In this document: positions 1 to 7,232 of the stretch, in pieces
Position numbering within the stretch: position 1 is the first letter of the stretch
Layout of the letters: each line of letters opens with the position of its first letter
NCBI GenBank assembly: GCA_017860255.1
Contig: JAFNAR010000024.1
Location: forward strand, 1-42,072
DNA from: Bacteroidota bacterium
Lineage (GTDB): Bacteria; Bacteroidota; Bacteroidia; Bacteroidales; P3
Direction of reading: 5' to 3'
Length of the DNA stretch: 42,072 nucleotides
Notes under the pieces: model-generated
Told to the model about the DNA's origin: nothing
What the model saw: only the letters and a program-made list of their open reading frames with translations
Databases searched by the model: none
Program-made: the position numbers and the translations under genes

Positions 1-71
1 GGATAAAAAACAAGTTAAATGGAAAGAGCCCAGTGCAATACCGAGCTCTTATAGAATCAAATTATTATTAA
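1..71 (+). pseudogene. IS3-family transposase OrfB, C-terminal fragment cut by the window edge
   Basis: From base 3 the frame reads IKNKLNGKSPVQYRALIESN followed by two tyrosines and a TAA stop at 69-71. The KNKLNGKSPVQYR pattern matches the C-terminal tail of IS3/IS150-type OrfB (DDE integrase), where the K.KL.G.SP..YR motif follows the catalytic core. The catalytic residues are outside the window. It is a partial gene because the sequence ends, not because of a visible mutation. Confidence 0.8.
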
Positions 72-98
72 TCTGTCCAACTTTTTGGGGTCACTTCA
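1..98 (+). mobile_element. 3' end of an IS3-family insertion sequence (left edge)
   Basis: The first 98 bases hold the last codons of a transposase followed by a terminal repeat whose tip reads TGAAGTGACCCCAAAAAGTT on the minus strand, ending at base 98. The TG tip and the transposase tail are typical of IS3-family elements. Bases 6-98 are an exact reverse complement of 41980-42072, so two copies of the same element bound the window, both with transposase 3' ends pointing inward. Only this end of the element is present; its other end and the target duplication lie outside the window. Confidence 0.85.
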
Positions 99-161
99 TA
101 ATATCAGACTCTTTTTTATTGTAGGCTTTGTATATTAGATGCTATATGGCTATCGAGAATA

Positions 162-1034
162 TTAGTTTTTAATTATTTTCTTTGTGGTTACATGCATATC
201 ATTATTGTAAAAACTAAAGAAATAGATTCCCGATTTATCTGTTGACATATCAATTGTGTTATAGCCATTTTTGATTAATTCCAATCGTAATTCTTGTCCA
301 AAATTATTATATATTTTAACGAAATAATCATCATTAGACTCAATTATAAGCTTGTCATTAACTGGATTTGGAGATATTCTAACACTATTATCTTGACTAA
401 TATTATCTAAGCCTATCTTTACGTTTGAAACATTAATATGATAATTTATCTCAACACCATCTTGTTGAATTTTAAATCCAATATTTTGAATGTTTGGACA
501 ATAACTTTCTCCAAATATTGTATCTGTAAGATAAACATCAGTTACTAAATTATCTATATAGTTATTTGGAATTAATATTTTGGAATTAATATCTGATATT
601 CGTAGTATAGAAAGTTTATTATTATTTGTTATATCTCTTAACAAAGCATATCCTGTATTTTGATTAATCATTATAATCTCTACAATATTAACACCTCCCA
701 AAACACAAAAAGGAGCCCATGTATTCCCAGCATCTAATGTAATATATGATGTTGAATTTCCTTCATTACCAATAGCAATAAGAACAATGGAGTCGGTAAA
801 AACTTCTAATTTTTGTAAACTACAACACCCCATCATCCCAGATTCTGATCTAATTAGTGTACCATTACGATATATATTATATCCATAACCATGTGTTGGG
901 AGTGGATAAATATCAGTATATGTATAATTAAATGTAACAGGAGGGTCACAAATATCATTTATATTGCCTACATAACTCCATTGAGCAAAAAGTTGCAAAG
1001 GCATCAAAGCCATAAGAAATAATAATTTTTTCAT
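162..1034 (-). CDS. Secreted protein with type IX secretion sorting domain
   Basis: A 290-residue protein with a clear Sec signal peptide (KK, hydrophobic run, cut near LFAQ). The middle is not a family I can name; it has one Asp-box-like stretch (TLDAGNTW, about residue 100), a motif common in beta-propeller proteins of Bacteroidota, but a single copy does not prove a propeller. The last 70 or so residues fit the Por/type IX C-terminal sorting domain: an SPNPV motif near residue 222, then KIYNNFGQEL and a closing basic stretch. It is therefore probably exported across the inner membrane by Sec and sent to the cell surface or released by the type IX system. It stands alone, with its own promoter. 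The substrate or role is unknown. Confidence 0.85.
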   Translation of the reverse strand: MKKLLFLMALMPLQLFAQWSYVGNINDICDPPVTFNYTYTDIYPLPTHGYGYNIYRNGTLIRSESGMMGCCSLQKLEVFTDSIVLIAIGNEGNSTSYITLDAGNTWAPFCVLGGVNIVEIIMINQNTGYALLRDITNNNKLSILRISDINSKILIPNNYIDNLVTDVYLTDTIFGESYCPNIQNIGFKIQQDGVEINYHINVSNVKIGLDNISQDNSVRISPNPVNDKLIIESNDDYFVKIYNNFGQELRLELIKNGYNTIDMSTDKSGIYFFSFYNNDMHVTTKKIIKN

Positions 1035-1078
1035 AATATGGTCTTTTTATGATATTATCAATATTCTATATTACGGAG

Positions 1079-1110
1079 CAAATGTAAAATAAATTAAAAT
1101 ATTGAGCAAA
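1079..1110 (-). promoter_or_regulatory. Bacteroidota-type promoter of the T9SS protein gene
   Basis: Read on the minus strand, TTTG (1110-1107), a 20-base spacer and TACATTTG (1086-1079) match the Bacteroidota consensus TTTG-N19/21-TAnnTTTG. Transcription would start around 1072, about 40 bases before the ATG at 1034. Confidence 0.7.
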
Positions 1111-1197
1111 TAAAATTAATATTTTTTATTTTATATCTGTCAGCAAAATTAGATGACAATAGACTTTAATATCTTCGATTTTGATTGTCAGTATCTT

Positions 1198-1944
1198 TTA
1201 ATGTGTATGTTCAGGTAGAAGAAGTACTATTGCAAATGCTAATATTACAATTAAGAAACGTGTTAGATTATACTTATGACTTTCTTCGGAGTCGAATAGT
1301 GTAGTTATTGAAACATGCAATAAAATACCCACAACAATACCAAGTATAATATTTTGATAAGGATGCAGAATTTCAAGGTTTTGATTTAACAAAGAACCAA
1401 TTATTGCCATAACTGCAAAAACACTTAAGAGTAATAATGACTTAACTTTAGTTAATCCACTTTGCATAAATGCACCAACCAAAATTATACTTAAAGGTAT
1501 ATTATGTATTATTATTCCTGTTATCATTGAAACATTTGGCTCACCATTATTAACAATTGGGAAACCTTCCAAAAAGGCATGAATGCTTACTCCAACAAGG
1601 AGCATAATTGAAGAAACTAAGCTTTTCTTTTCATTATTATTATGAATATGACCATGTTCAGCTCCATGAGAGAGTTGTTCTAAAAGAAGTTGAATAAGGA
1701 ATCCTACAAGAATAAAAGCTCCAGCAGGTATTATTGAATGTTCAGAATGCTCACAACCAGAATGTGAATGAGATTCAAACATAGATGGTATTAAGTCAAC
1801 AAAACACACAGCAAAAAGAAAGGCTCCACCAAATACAGTAATGAGTTTAAGAGTCTTTTTGCTGCTTTTGTTAAACGTAAGAACACTAATACCACTAACT
1901 AATGAGCCAAAGAAAAGAGCCAGATATGCAATTATTACTTCCAT
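1198..1944 (-). CDS. ZIP-family divalent metal transporter
   Basis: A 248-residue membrane protein with about eight hydrophobic segments and His-rich loops (around residues 57-70 and 92-102), the usual layout of ZIP transporters that move Zn2+ or similar metals into the cytoplasm. TM4 carries HAFLEG (H122, E126) and TM5 carries HNIPLS (H147, N148). In common bacterial ZIPs these are HNxPEG and H/QNxPEG; here the TM4 Asn is Ala and the TM5 Glu is Leu (residue 151), so part of the two-metal centre is missing. Length is normal. It has its own promoter and diverges from the DnaJ-like gene. The family is firm; the metal and whether both sites work are not known. Confidence 0.85.
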   Translation of the reverse strand: MEVIIAYLALFFGSLVSGISVLTFNKSSKKTLKLITVFGGAFLFAVCFVDLIPSMFESHSHSGCEHSEHSIIPAGAFILVGFLIQLLLEQLSHGAEHGHIHNNNEKKSLVSSIMLLVGVSIHAFLEGFPIVNNGEPNVSMITGIIIHNIPLSIILVGAFMQSGLTKVKSLLLLSVFAVMAIIGSLLNQNLEILHPYQNIILGIVVGILLHVSITTLFDSEESHKYNLTRFLIVILAFAIVLLLPEHTH

Positions 1945-1966
1945 ATTTTTAAAGATTTTTATGCTA

Positions 1967-1998
1967 CAAAATTAATATTATAATTGATAATAATCAAA
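1967..1998 (-). promoter_or_regulatory. Promoter of the ZIP transporter gene
   Basis: On the minus strand TTTG (1998-1995), 20 bases, then TAATTTTG (1974-1967) fit the Bacteroidota consensus. The expected start of the transcript is about 1960, only some 15 bases before the ATG, so the leader is very short. Confidence 0.65.
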
Positions 1999-2017
1999 GT
2001 AAATAGTAGAAAATAAC

Positions 2018-2025
2018 TATCTTTG
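2018..2025 (+). promoter_or_regulatory. -7 box upstream of the TerB/DnaJ gene
   Basis: TATCTTTG fits TAnnTTTG and lies 20 bases before the ATG at 2045. No good TTTG is seen at the right distance upstream, so the promoter is incomplete by eye. It faces away from the ZIP promoter. Confidence 0.45.
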
Positions 2026-2044
2026 CATACTAAAAGATAAGAAA

Positions 2045-2761
2045 ATGGGATTAATAAAATGGATAACAGGTCTCTTGGGATTTCTTTTTGGAGGGGGATT
2101 CATTGGAGGTTTTATTGGCTATGCAGCTGGAAGCCTTTTAGAAGGACTTGTTAAAAAAGAATATAAGTCTGGCACTACAAGGCAGGGAAATTTCTCAATC
2201 AGTCTACTTATATTGGCTGCTCAGGTAATGAAAACTGACGGAAAAGTAATGCGAAGTGAGTTGGATTTTGTTAAAGACTTTTTTGTTAGGAACTTTGGAA
2301 TAGAACATACTAATAATCGTTTAGCGATACTTAAAGAACTTTTAGATAAAGATATTGACATCCAAGAAGCATGTAACCAAATCAGAACAAATCTAAACTA
2401 CTCCAATAGATTACAACTTTTACATTATTTATTTGGACTTGCCAATTCCGACAAAGCTTGTTCTCAAAAGGAAAGAGATATGATTTACTATATCTCACAA
2501 CTGCTTTGGCTCAATGAAGCTGACTACAAAACAATTGAAGCAATGTATTTCAAGACAGCTGATTCAGCTTATACAATTCTTCAAGTTGGAAGAGATGCAA
2601 GCGATGAAGAAATTAAAAGCTCCTATAGAAAATTAGCTAAGAAATATCATCCAGATAAACTTTCTTCATTGGGAGAAGATGCTCAAAAGGCAGCAAAAGA
2701 AAAGTTTCAGGAGATTAATAACGCTTACGAAGAAATTAAAAAGGAAAGAAATATAAACTAA
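2045..2761 (+). CDS. TerB-domain/DnaJ-domain co-chaperone (DjlA-like)
   Basis: A 238-residue protein in three parts: a glycine-rich hydrophobic N-terminus (residues 1-32) that looks like a membrane anchor; a helical TerB-like domain (about 50-165) starting with the [18 protein letters not shown] pattern; and a C-terminal J domain (about 175-236) with the HPD tripeptide at 202-204. This order matches DjlA, a membrane-bound DnaJ relative that stimulates the ATPase of DnaK. The gene is followed after 13 bases by a large membrane protein gene in the same direction, so the two are probably co-transcribed. Its client is unknown. Confidence 0.85.
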   Translation: MGLIKWITGLLGFLFGGGFIGGFIGYAAGSLLEGLVKKEYKSGTTRQGNFSISLLILAAQVMKTDGKVMRSELDFVKDFFVRNFGIEHTNNRLAILKELLDKDIDIQEACNQIRTNLNYSNRLQLLHYLFGLANSDKACSQKERDMIYYISQLLWLNEADYKTIEAMYFKTADSAYTILQVGRDASDEEIKSSYRKLAKKYHPDKLSSLGEDAQKAAKEKFQEINNAYEEIKKERNIN

Positions 2762-2774
2762 TTCCAAGATATAG

Positions 2775-4871
2775 ATGATTCTAACTCACTATTCATTCTG
2801 GTATTTAATTCCAATTCTGCTAATCTCTTTTGCAGTATCATCTCTCTTATATCATTATTCAAAAGGAGCAAAAACTTATACTAACAAACAAAGAATCCTT
2901 CTGTTTGCACTTCGATTTCTTGCTCTTTCCCTTGCATTATCTCTTTTTTTAATGCCTTCAATCAAGATTAAAGACAAAGAAATTCAAAAACCAATTATTC
3001 TAATAGCACAAGATAATTCTTCTTCAATTTTAATGTGTAAGGACTCCACATTATACAAAACAAAGTTCTTAAACGAAATAGAAGAGAGTTTCAAAGATCT
3101 TAAGTCAGATTATGAAATTAAGTTTGTTAGATTTGGCAGTAAAGCAAAAGAGATAAGTAATTTAAAAGAAATTAACTACAAAGATAATGCAACAGATATG
3201 TCTGAATTTTTGCAAATGGTTAATGATAACTACTCTAATCTCAATCTTTCTTCTTTGATAATATGTTCTGATGGAATAATCAATAAAGGCATAAGTCCTT
3301 TAAACCAAATTAAAGATTTCTCTTATCCCATCTTTACTGTAGCTATGGGCGATACTACAATTAAAAAAGATATTTCCATAACAGAAATTAGATATAATAG
3401 AATTGCTTATCTCAACAATAAGTTTCCTTTAGAAATTGTAGTCTTAGCTCAAAAGGCAAAGGGCTCAAACTCTGTTTTGAGAGTTATGAAAGAAGGAAAA
3501 ACATTGTTTGAAGAGAAGTTTTCTATAGACAATGAAACCTATTCAAAACAATTCAATACCATACTTAATGCCGATAAAGTAGGAATTCAGCGTTACACAA
3601 TATCTGTTCAACCTGTCGCTAATGAACAAACCAAAACTAACAACACAAGAGATATATTTGTTGAAGTATTAGATGGAAGACAGAAAGTATTGCTTTTGGC
3701 TAATTCTCCTTCTCCAGATATTGCAGCAATAAAACAAGCAATAGAGAATAACGAAAACTATGAAGTAGAATCGTTTCTGTTTAATAAATTTGACAAGAAA
3801 AATTCTTTAAAAGAATATAATATTGCAATACTTCATCAAATCCCATCCACTAATCCAGAGCATAGAAAACTAATAGAAAACCTGACAAAAGAAAATATCC
3901 CAATACTTTATATAATAGGACAGCAAACTGATATGCCTTATTTTAATAAGGTACAAAAAGGCTTACAGATAACACAAACTAAATCAACGCTAAATCAAGT
4001 TACTCCAATCTTAAATTCTAATTTTACGCTTTTCTCTATTTCTACTCAAACACAAGATATAATAAATCAGTTTCCACCTTTGCAATCTCCTTTTGGAAAG
4101 TATAACTTATCTGCCAATCTTCAAAGCCTAATGTTTCAAAAAGCAGGAACAATAAGTACTGATTATCCTTTAATATGTTTTTCTAATTCTAATTCAGAAA
4201 GAATAGGAATTATAGTAGGAGAGGGCTTTTGGCGTTGGAGAATGCAAAACTATTTAATTAATCAAACACATTCAGAGGCTGATGAAATAATTAGTAAAAG
4301 CATTCAATATCTTGCTTCAAGAGTTAACAAAAGTCGTTTTAGAGTAATATGTAATAATGTTTTTGCTGAGAATGAACCAATCCTTATGGATGCTGAACTT
4401 TACAATGAAAGTTACGAATTAGTCAATACCCCAGAAGTAAAGCTTACCATTACTGACAGCAAAGGCACAAAGTACCCATTCATATTCTCTAAAACAATTA
4501 ATTCTTATCACCTGAATGCAGGAGTTTTCCCTTCTGGAAAATATACCTATAACGCTTCCACTCAATTTGGAGGAAGTACTTTTACTGCAAATGGAGTCTT
4601 TTATGTTTCAACTCAAAATCTTGAAGCCATTAATCTTGTTGCCGATCATAACCTGCTTTATAATATCTCCAATCAATCGGATGCCAAAATGATTTATCCA
4701 AATCAAATTAAACAATTGAAGGACTTAATTAAAGAAAGAAAAGATATTAAACCATTAATAACTCAAACCATAACCAATAAAAACCTTATTGACCAGTGGT
4801 GGTATTTGGCACTTATAGTTTTATTATTTGCTGCTGAATGGTTTTTGAGGAAGTATTGGGGAAGTATATAA
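2775..4871 (+). CDS. Large membrane-anchored vWA/BatA-like protein
   Basis: A 698-residue protein with two N-terminal membrane helices (about 8-27 and 40-61), a von Willebrand A-like region starting at the IILIAQDNSSS strand (MIDAS-type DxSxS at residues 80-84) with a second CSDG strand near 164, an extended periplasmic part, and a final membrane helix near 675-692 (YLALIVLLFAAEWFL). This layout is common in Bacteroidota next to Bat-type or MoxR-linked genes, but none of those genes is seen here. It is likely held in the inner membrane with a large periplasmic portion. The gene lies between the DnaJ-like gene (13 bases) and the methyltransferase gene (12 bases), suggesting one transcript. Function is unknown. 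Confidence 0.7.
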   Translation: MILTHYSFWYLIPILLISFAVSSLLYHYSKGAKTYTNKQRILLFALRFLALSLALSLFLMPSIKIKDKEIQKPIILIAQDNSSSILMCKDSTLYKTKFLNEIEESFKDLKSDYEIKFVRFGSKAKEISNLKEINYKDNATDMSEFLQMVNDNYSNLNLSSLIICSDGIINKGISPLNQIKDFSYPIFTVAMGDTTIKKDISITEIRYNRIAYLNNKFPLEIVVLAQKAKGSNSVLRVMKEGKTLFEEKFSIDNETYSKQFNTILNADKVGIQRYTISVQPVANEQTKTNNTRDIFVEVLDGRQKVLLLANSPSPDIAAIKQAIENNENYEVESFLFNKFDKKNSLKEYNIAILHQIPSTNPEHRKLIENLTKENIPILYIIGQQTDMPYFNKVQKGLQITQTKSTLNQVTPILNSNFTLFSISTQTQDIINQFPPLQSPFGKYNLSANLQSLMFQKAGTISTDYPLICFSNSNSERIGIIVGEGFWRWRMQNYLINQTHSEADEIISKSIQYLASRVNKSRFRVICNNVFAENEPILMDAELYNESYELVNTPEVKLTITDSKGTKYPFIFSKTINSYHLNAGVFPSGKYTYNASTQFGGSTFTANGVFYVSTQNLEAINLVADHNLLYNISNQSDAKMIYPNQIKQLKDLIKERKDIKPLITQTITNKNLIDQWWYLALIVLLFAAEWFLRKYWGSI

Positions 4872-4883
4872 TAATACATTATT

Positions 4884-5669
4884 ATGGATATAAAAGAATT
4901 AAAAGTTAAGACTAAGGATAACAAAAAACTCAATCATCCTTGGGAAATGGCAAGAATTGAGGTTGTTTTAGATATATTGAAGCCATTATTAAAGGATAAA
5001 ACTACTGAGAAAAATGTTTTGGATATTGGTTGTGGTGATGTTTTCTTTATCAGTGAGTTCTATAAAAGATATCCAAACTTTAAACCTTCGGCTGTAGATA
5101 TTGCTTTTACAGATGAGATTATTAATAATTTGAAACAAGAATACTCTTCTTTCCCAATAGATTACTATAAGGATGTTAAAGATGTTAATTTAACTTGTGG
5201 AAATGCAGATTTAATTTTCTTTTTAGATGTAATTGAGCATATAGAAAACGATATTGACTTCCTAAAAGGCATAAAAGAACTTCCTTATGTTGATAATGAT
5301 AGCTTATTTGTTATAACTGTTCCTGCTTTTCAAGGATTGTTTTGCAATCATGACAAATGGTTGGGGCATTATAGAAGATATTCCAACTCAATGTTAAGAG
5401 AACATATTTCAACGGCTGGATTAACAGAAGTTAAGAGTGGATATTTCTTCTTCTCTCTTTTGATTCCTCGTGTTATTCAAAAGCTTATTGAGAAACCTTC
5501 AAATGAAGATAAGGTTGAAGGAATAGGAAACTGGAATAAAGGAAAGGCTATTACTAATATTTATAAGTCAATTCTTACTTTTGATTACTATTTCACAAAG
5601 GTATTATCAAAAATTGGAATCCGCCTTCCTGGACTTTCTACTTATATTGTTTGTAAGAAAGCATTATAA
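4884..5669 (+). CDS. Class I SAM-dependent methyltransferase
   Basis: A 261-residue protein with the SAM-binding glycine loop VLDIGCGD at 45-52, an acidic strand end (SAVDIAFTDE) and the post-II motif LDVIEHIEND. The later HDKWLGHYRRYS stretch is typical of small-molecule methyltransferases often found beside envelope sugar or lipid genes, but the substrate cannot be read from the sequence. It is the last gene of a likely three-gene plus-strand transcript. Its 3' end overlaps the 3' end of sufS on the other strand by six bases, and I see no terminator hairpin in the overlap. Confidence 0.85.
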   Translation: MDIKELKVKTKDNKKLNHPWEMARIEVVLDILKPLLKDKTTEKNVLDIGCGDVFFISEFYKRYPNFKPSAVDIAFTDEIINNLKQEYSSFPIDYYKDVKDVNLTCGNADLIFFLDVIEHIENDIDFLKGIKELPYVDNDSLFVITVPAFQGLFCNHDKWLGHYRRYSNSMLREHISTAGLTEVKSGYFFFSLLIPRVIQKLIEKPSNEDKVEGIGNWNKGKAITNIYKSILTFDYYFTKVLSKIGIRLPGLSTYIVCKKAL

Positions 5670-6881
5670 AAGCATTGTTTTAGCTCTCTTTAAGCCTTCA
5701 ATAAACTGGTCTATTTCTTCTTTTGAAGTGTAAACGCCAAAGGAAACTCTTGCTGTGCCAACAATATTATAATGTCTCATTACTGTTTGTGCACAATGGT
5801 GTCCTGTTCTTATGGCAATTCCCATTTGGTCTAAAAGTGTTCCTACATCAAAAGGATGAACTCCATTTAAGTTGAATGAAATTGCTCCTGCTTTGTGTGG
5901 AGTTGTGCCATAAATGGTTATATCATCCAAAGATAGAAGTTTTTCAGTGGTATATTGCATTAGAAATTCTTCATGCTTTTCTATAAAATCAAATCCTATC
6001 TCATTAATATACTCTATTGCTGTATTAAATCCTAAAACATCTGCAACAGAAGGAGTACCTGCTTCAAACTTAAAAGGTAATTCGTTGAAAGTTGTTCCAT
6101 CAAAAGAAACTTCCTTTATCATTTCTCCACCTCCATGATAAGGTGGCATGGCTTCAAGATATTTCTTCTTACCATAAAGAACTCCAACACCCATTGGTCC
6201 ATAAAGTTTATGAGCTGAGAATGCATAAAAATCACAATCCAACTCCTCAACGTTTATCTTAAAATGTGGAACTCCCTGTGCTCCATCAATAAGTACTGGA
6301 ATATCTTTCTTGTGCGCAAGTTCAATAACTTCTTTAATTGGATTAACAACTCCCAAAGCATTGGAAACATGAGTTAAGGCAACTAATTTAGTCTTTGAAT
6401 CTAGAAGAGATTTGAATGTTTCCATATCCAATTCTCCGCTATCCTTAAATGGAAGTACTCTTATTTTGAATTTATATTTGTTTTGAGCCAATTGCCATGG
6501 AACAATATTGGAGTGATGTTCCATTTCCGAAACAATAATTTCATCTCCTTCATTAACAAATTCCTGACAGAAAGTTGATGCAACAAGATTAATGCTTTCA
6601 GTTGTTCCTCTTGTGAAGATTATTTCCTGAGAATGCTTTGCACCAATAAAGTTTTGTACATTTTTTCTTGTTTTCTCAAACTCATCGGTTGCTTTTTGGC
6701 TAAGCAAATGAACTCCTCTATGAACATTTGCATTAAGATGAAGATAATAATTGCTCATTGCATCAATCACCTTAAGAGGTTTTTGAGAAGTTGCAGCGTT
6801 ATCCAAATAAATGAGAGGCTTATTGTAAATCTTTTCTTCAAGTATTGGAAAATCCTTGCGAATATCGTTTATTGTTTTCAT
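5664..6881 (-). CDS. sufS: Cysteine desulfurase, SufS type
   Basis: A 405-residue PLP enzyme that takes sulfur from cysteine (giving alanine and a persulfide) for Fe-S cluster assembly. The PLP lysine is K225 in SAHKLYGPMGVG, and the persulfide cysteine is C363 in RTGHHCAQTVM, in the short active-site loop typical of group II SufS/CsdA enzymes rather than IscS. The N-terminus (DFPIL, YLDNAATSQKP) and full length are normal. It stands apart from other suf genes here. In the same genome it could also supply sulfur to ThiS in the thiamin operon; that is inference only. The family call is firm; SufS versus CsdA is less so. Confidence 0.92.
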   Translation of the reverse strand: MKTINDIRKDFPILEEKIYNKPLIYLDNAATSQKPLKVIDAMSNYYLHLNANVHRGVHLLSQKATDEFEKTRKNVQNFIGAKHSQEIIFTRGTTESINLVASTFCQEFVNEGDEIIVSEMEHHSNIVPWQLAQNKYKFKIRVLPFKDSGELDMETFKSLLDSKTKLVALTHVSNALGVVNPIKEVIELAHKKDIPVLIDGAQGVPHFKINVEELDCDFYAFSAHKLYGPMGVGVLYGKKKYLEAMPPYHGGGEMIKEVSFDGTTFNELPFKFEAGTPSVADVLGFNTAIEYINEIGFDFIEKHEEFLMQYTTEKLLSLDDITIYGTTPHKAGAISFNLNGVHPFDVGTLLDQMGIAIRTGHHCAQTVMRHYNIVGTARVSFGVYTSKEEIDQFIEGLKRAKTMLL

Positions 6882-6956
6882 TTCAGGTAAATCATTTATT
6901 GTTAAATCTTTTCTTAATCCCTTTATTTATTTGGAATAATACCTAATCTTTTTCAA

Positions 6957-7213
6957 TTTTTATCAAGATATTTCGTCCTGCAACTTGATTATTTTGTCGT
7001 CAGACTTGATTATTTTGTCCTCAGAAGGTCTCCTTATGCTCTATAAAACCACTTTTTTCACCCAAAAAAGCGGCTTTTTTAGGTCGAAAAAGTGGCTTTT
7101 TGGGGTGAAAAAAGCGGCTTTGGAGACCTCCAACTCTTGATTAAAATCCTAAAAGATCAAGTCTAAATTCTAAATAATCAAGTCTAATTTCAAAATATCT
7201 TGATAAAAAGTAT
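6957..7213. repeat. Twelve in-phase 21-bp units forming a ~253-bp imperfect palindrome
   Basis: This fills most of the 351-base gap between sufS and lon. Counting from 6962, blocks of exactly 21 bases follow each other to 7213. Cores change along the array: ACTTGATTATTTTGTC twice (6983, 7004), AAGGTCTCC (7025), AAAGCGGCTTTTT-like (7046-7129), then ATCAAGTCTAA-type (7151, 7172). The whole array is also a dyad: 6957-6973 is the perfect reverse complement of 7193-7209; ACTTGATTATTT pairs with AAATAATCAAGT; the CC.CTTTTTTCACCC stretch near 7049 pairs with GGGTGAAAAAAG.GG near 7103; all centre near 7083. It lies downstream of lon and upstream of sufS, and could act as a transcript hairpin or bent-DNA element. 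I see no gene in it. Confidence 0.85.
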
Positions 7214-7232
7214 GTGTTTTGGTTTCCTTTTC

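Noticed and set aside
1140..1197. Terminator between the T9SS gene and the ZIP gene
   Set aside because: CTGTCAG and GATTGTCAG-type words suggest pairing but no stem longer than a few bases forms.
6957..7213. CRISPR array
   Set aside because: Units are 21 bases long with no separate spacers, cores change gradually, and the whole is a palindrome. No cas genes are in the window.
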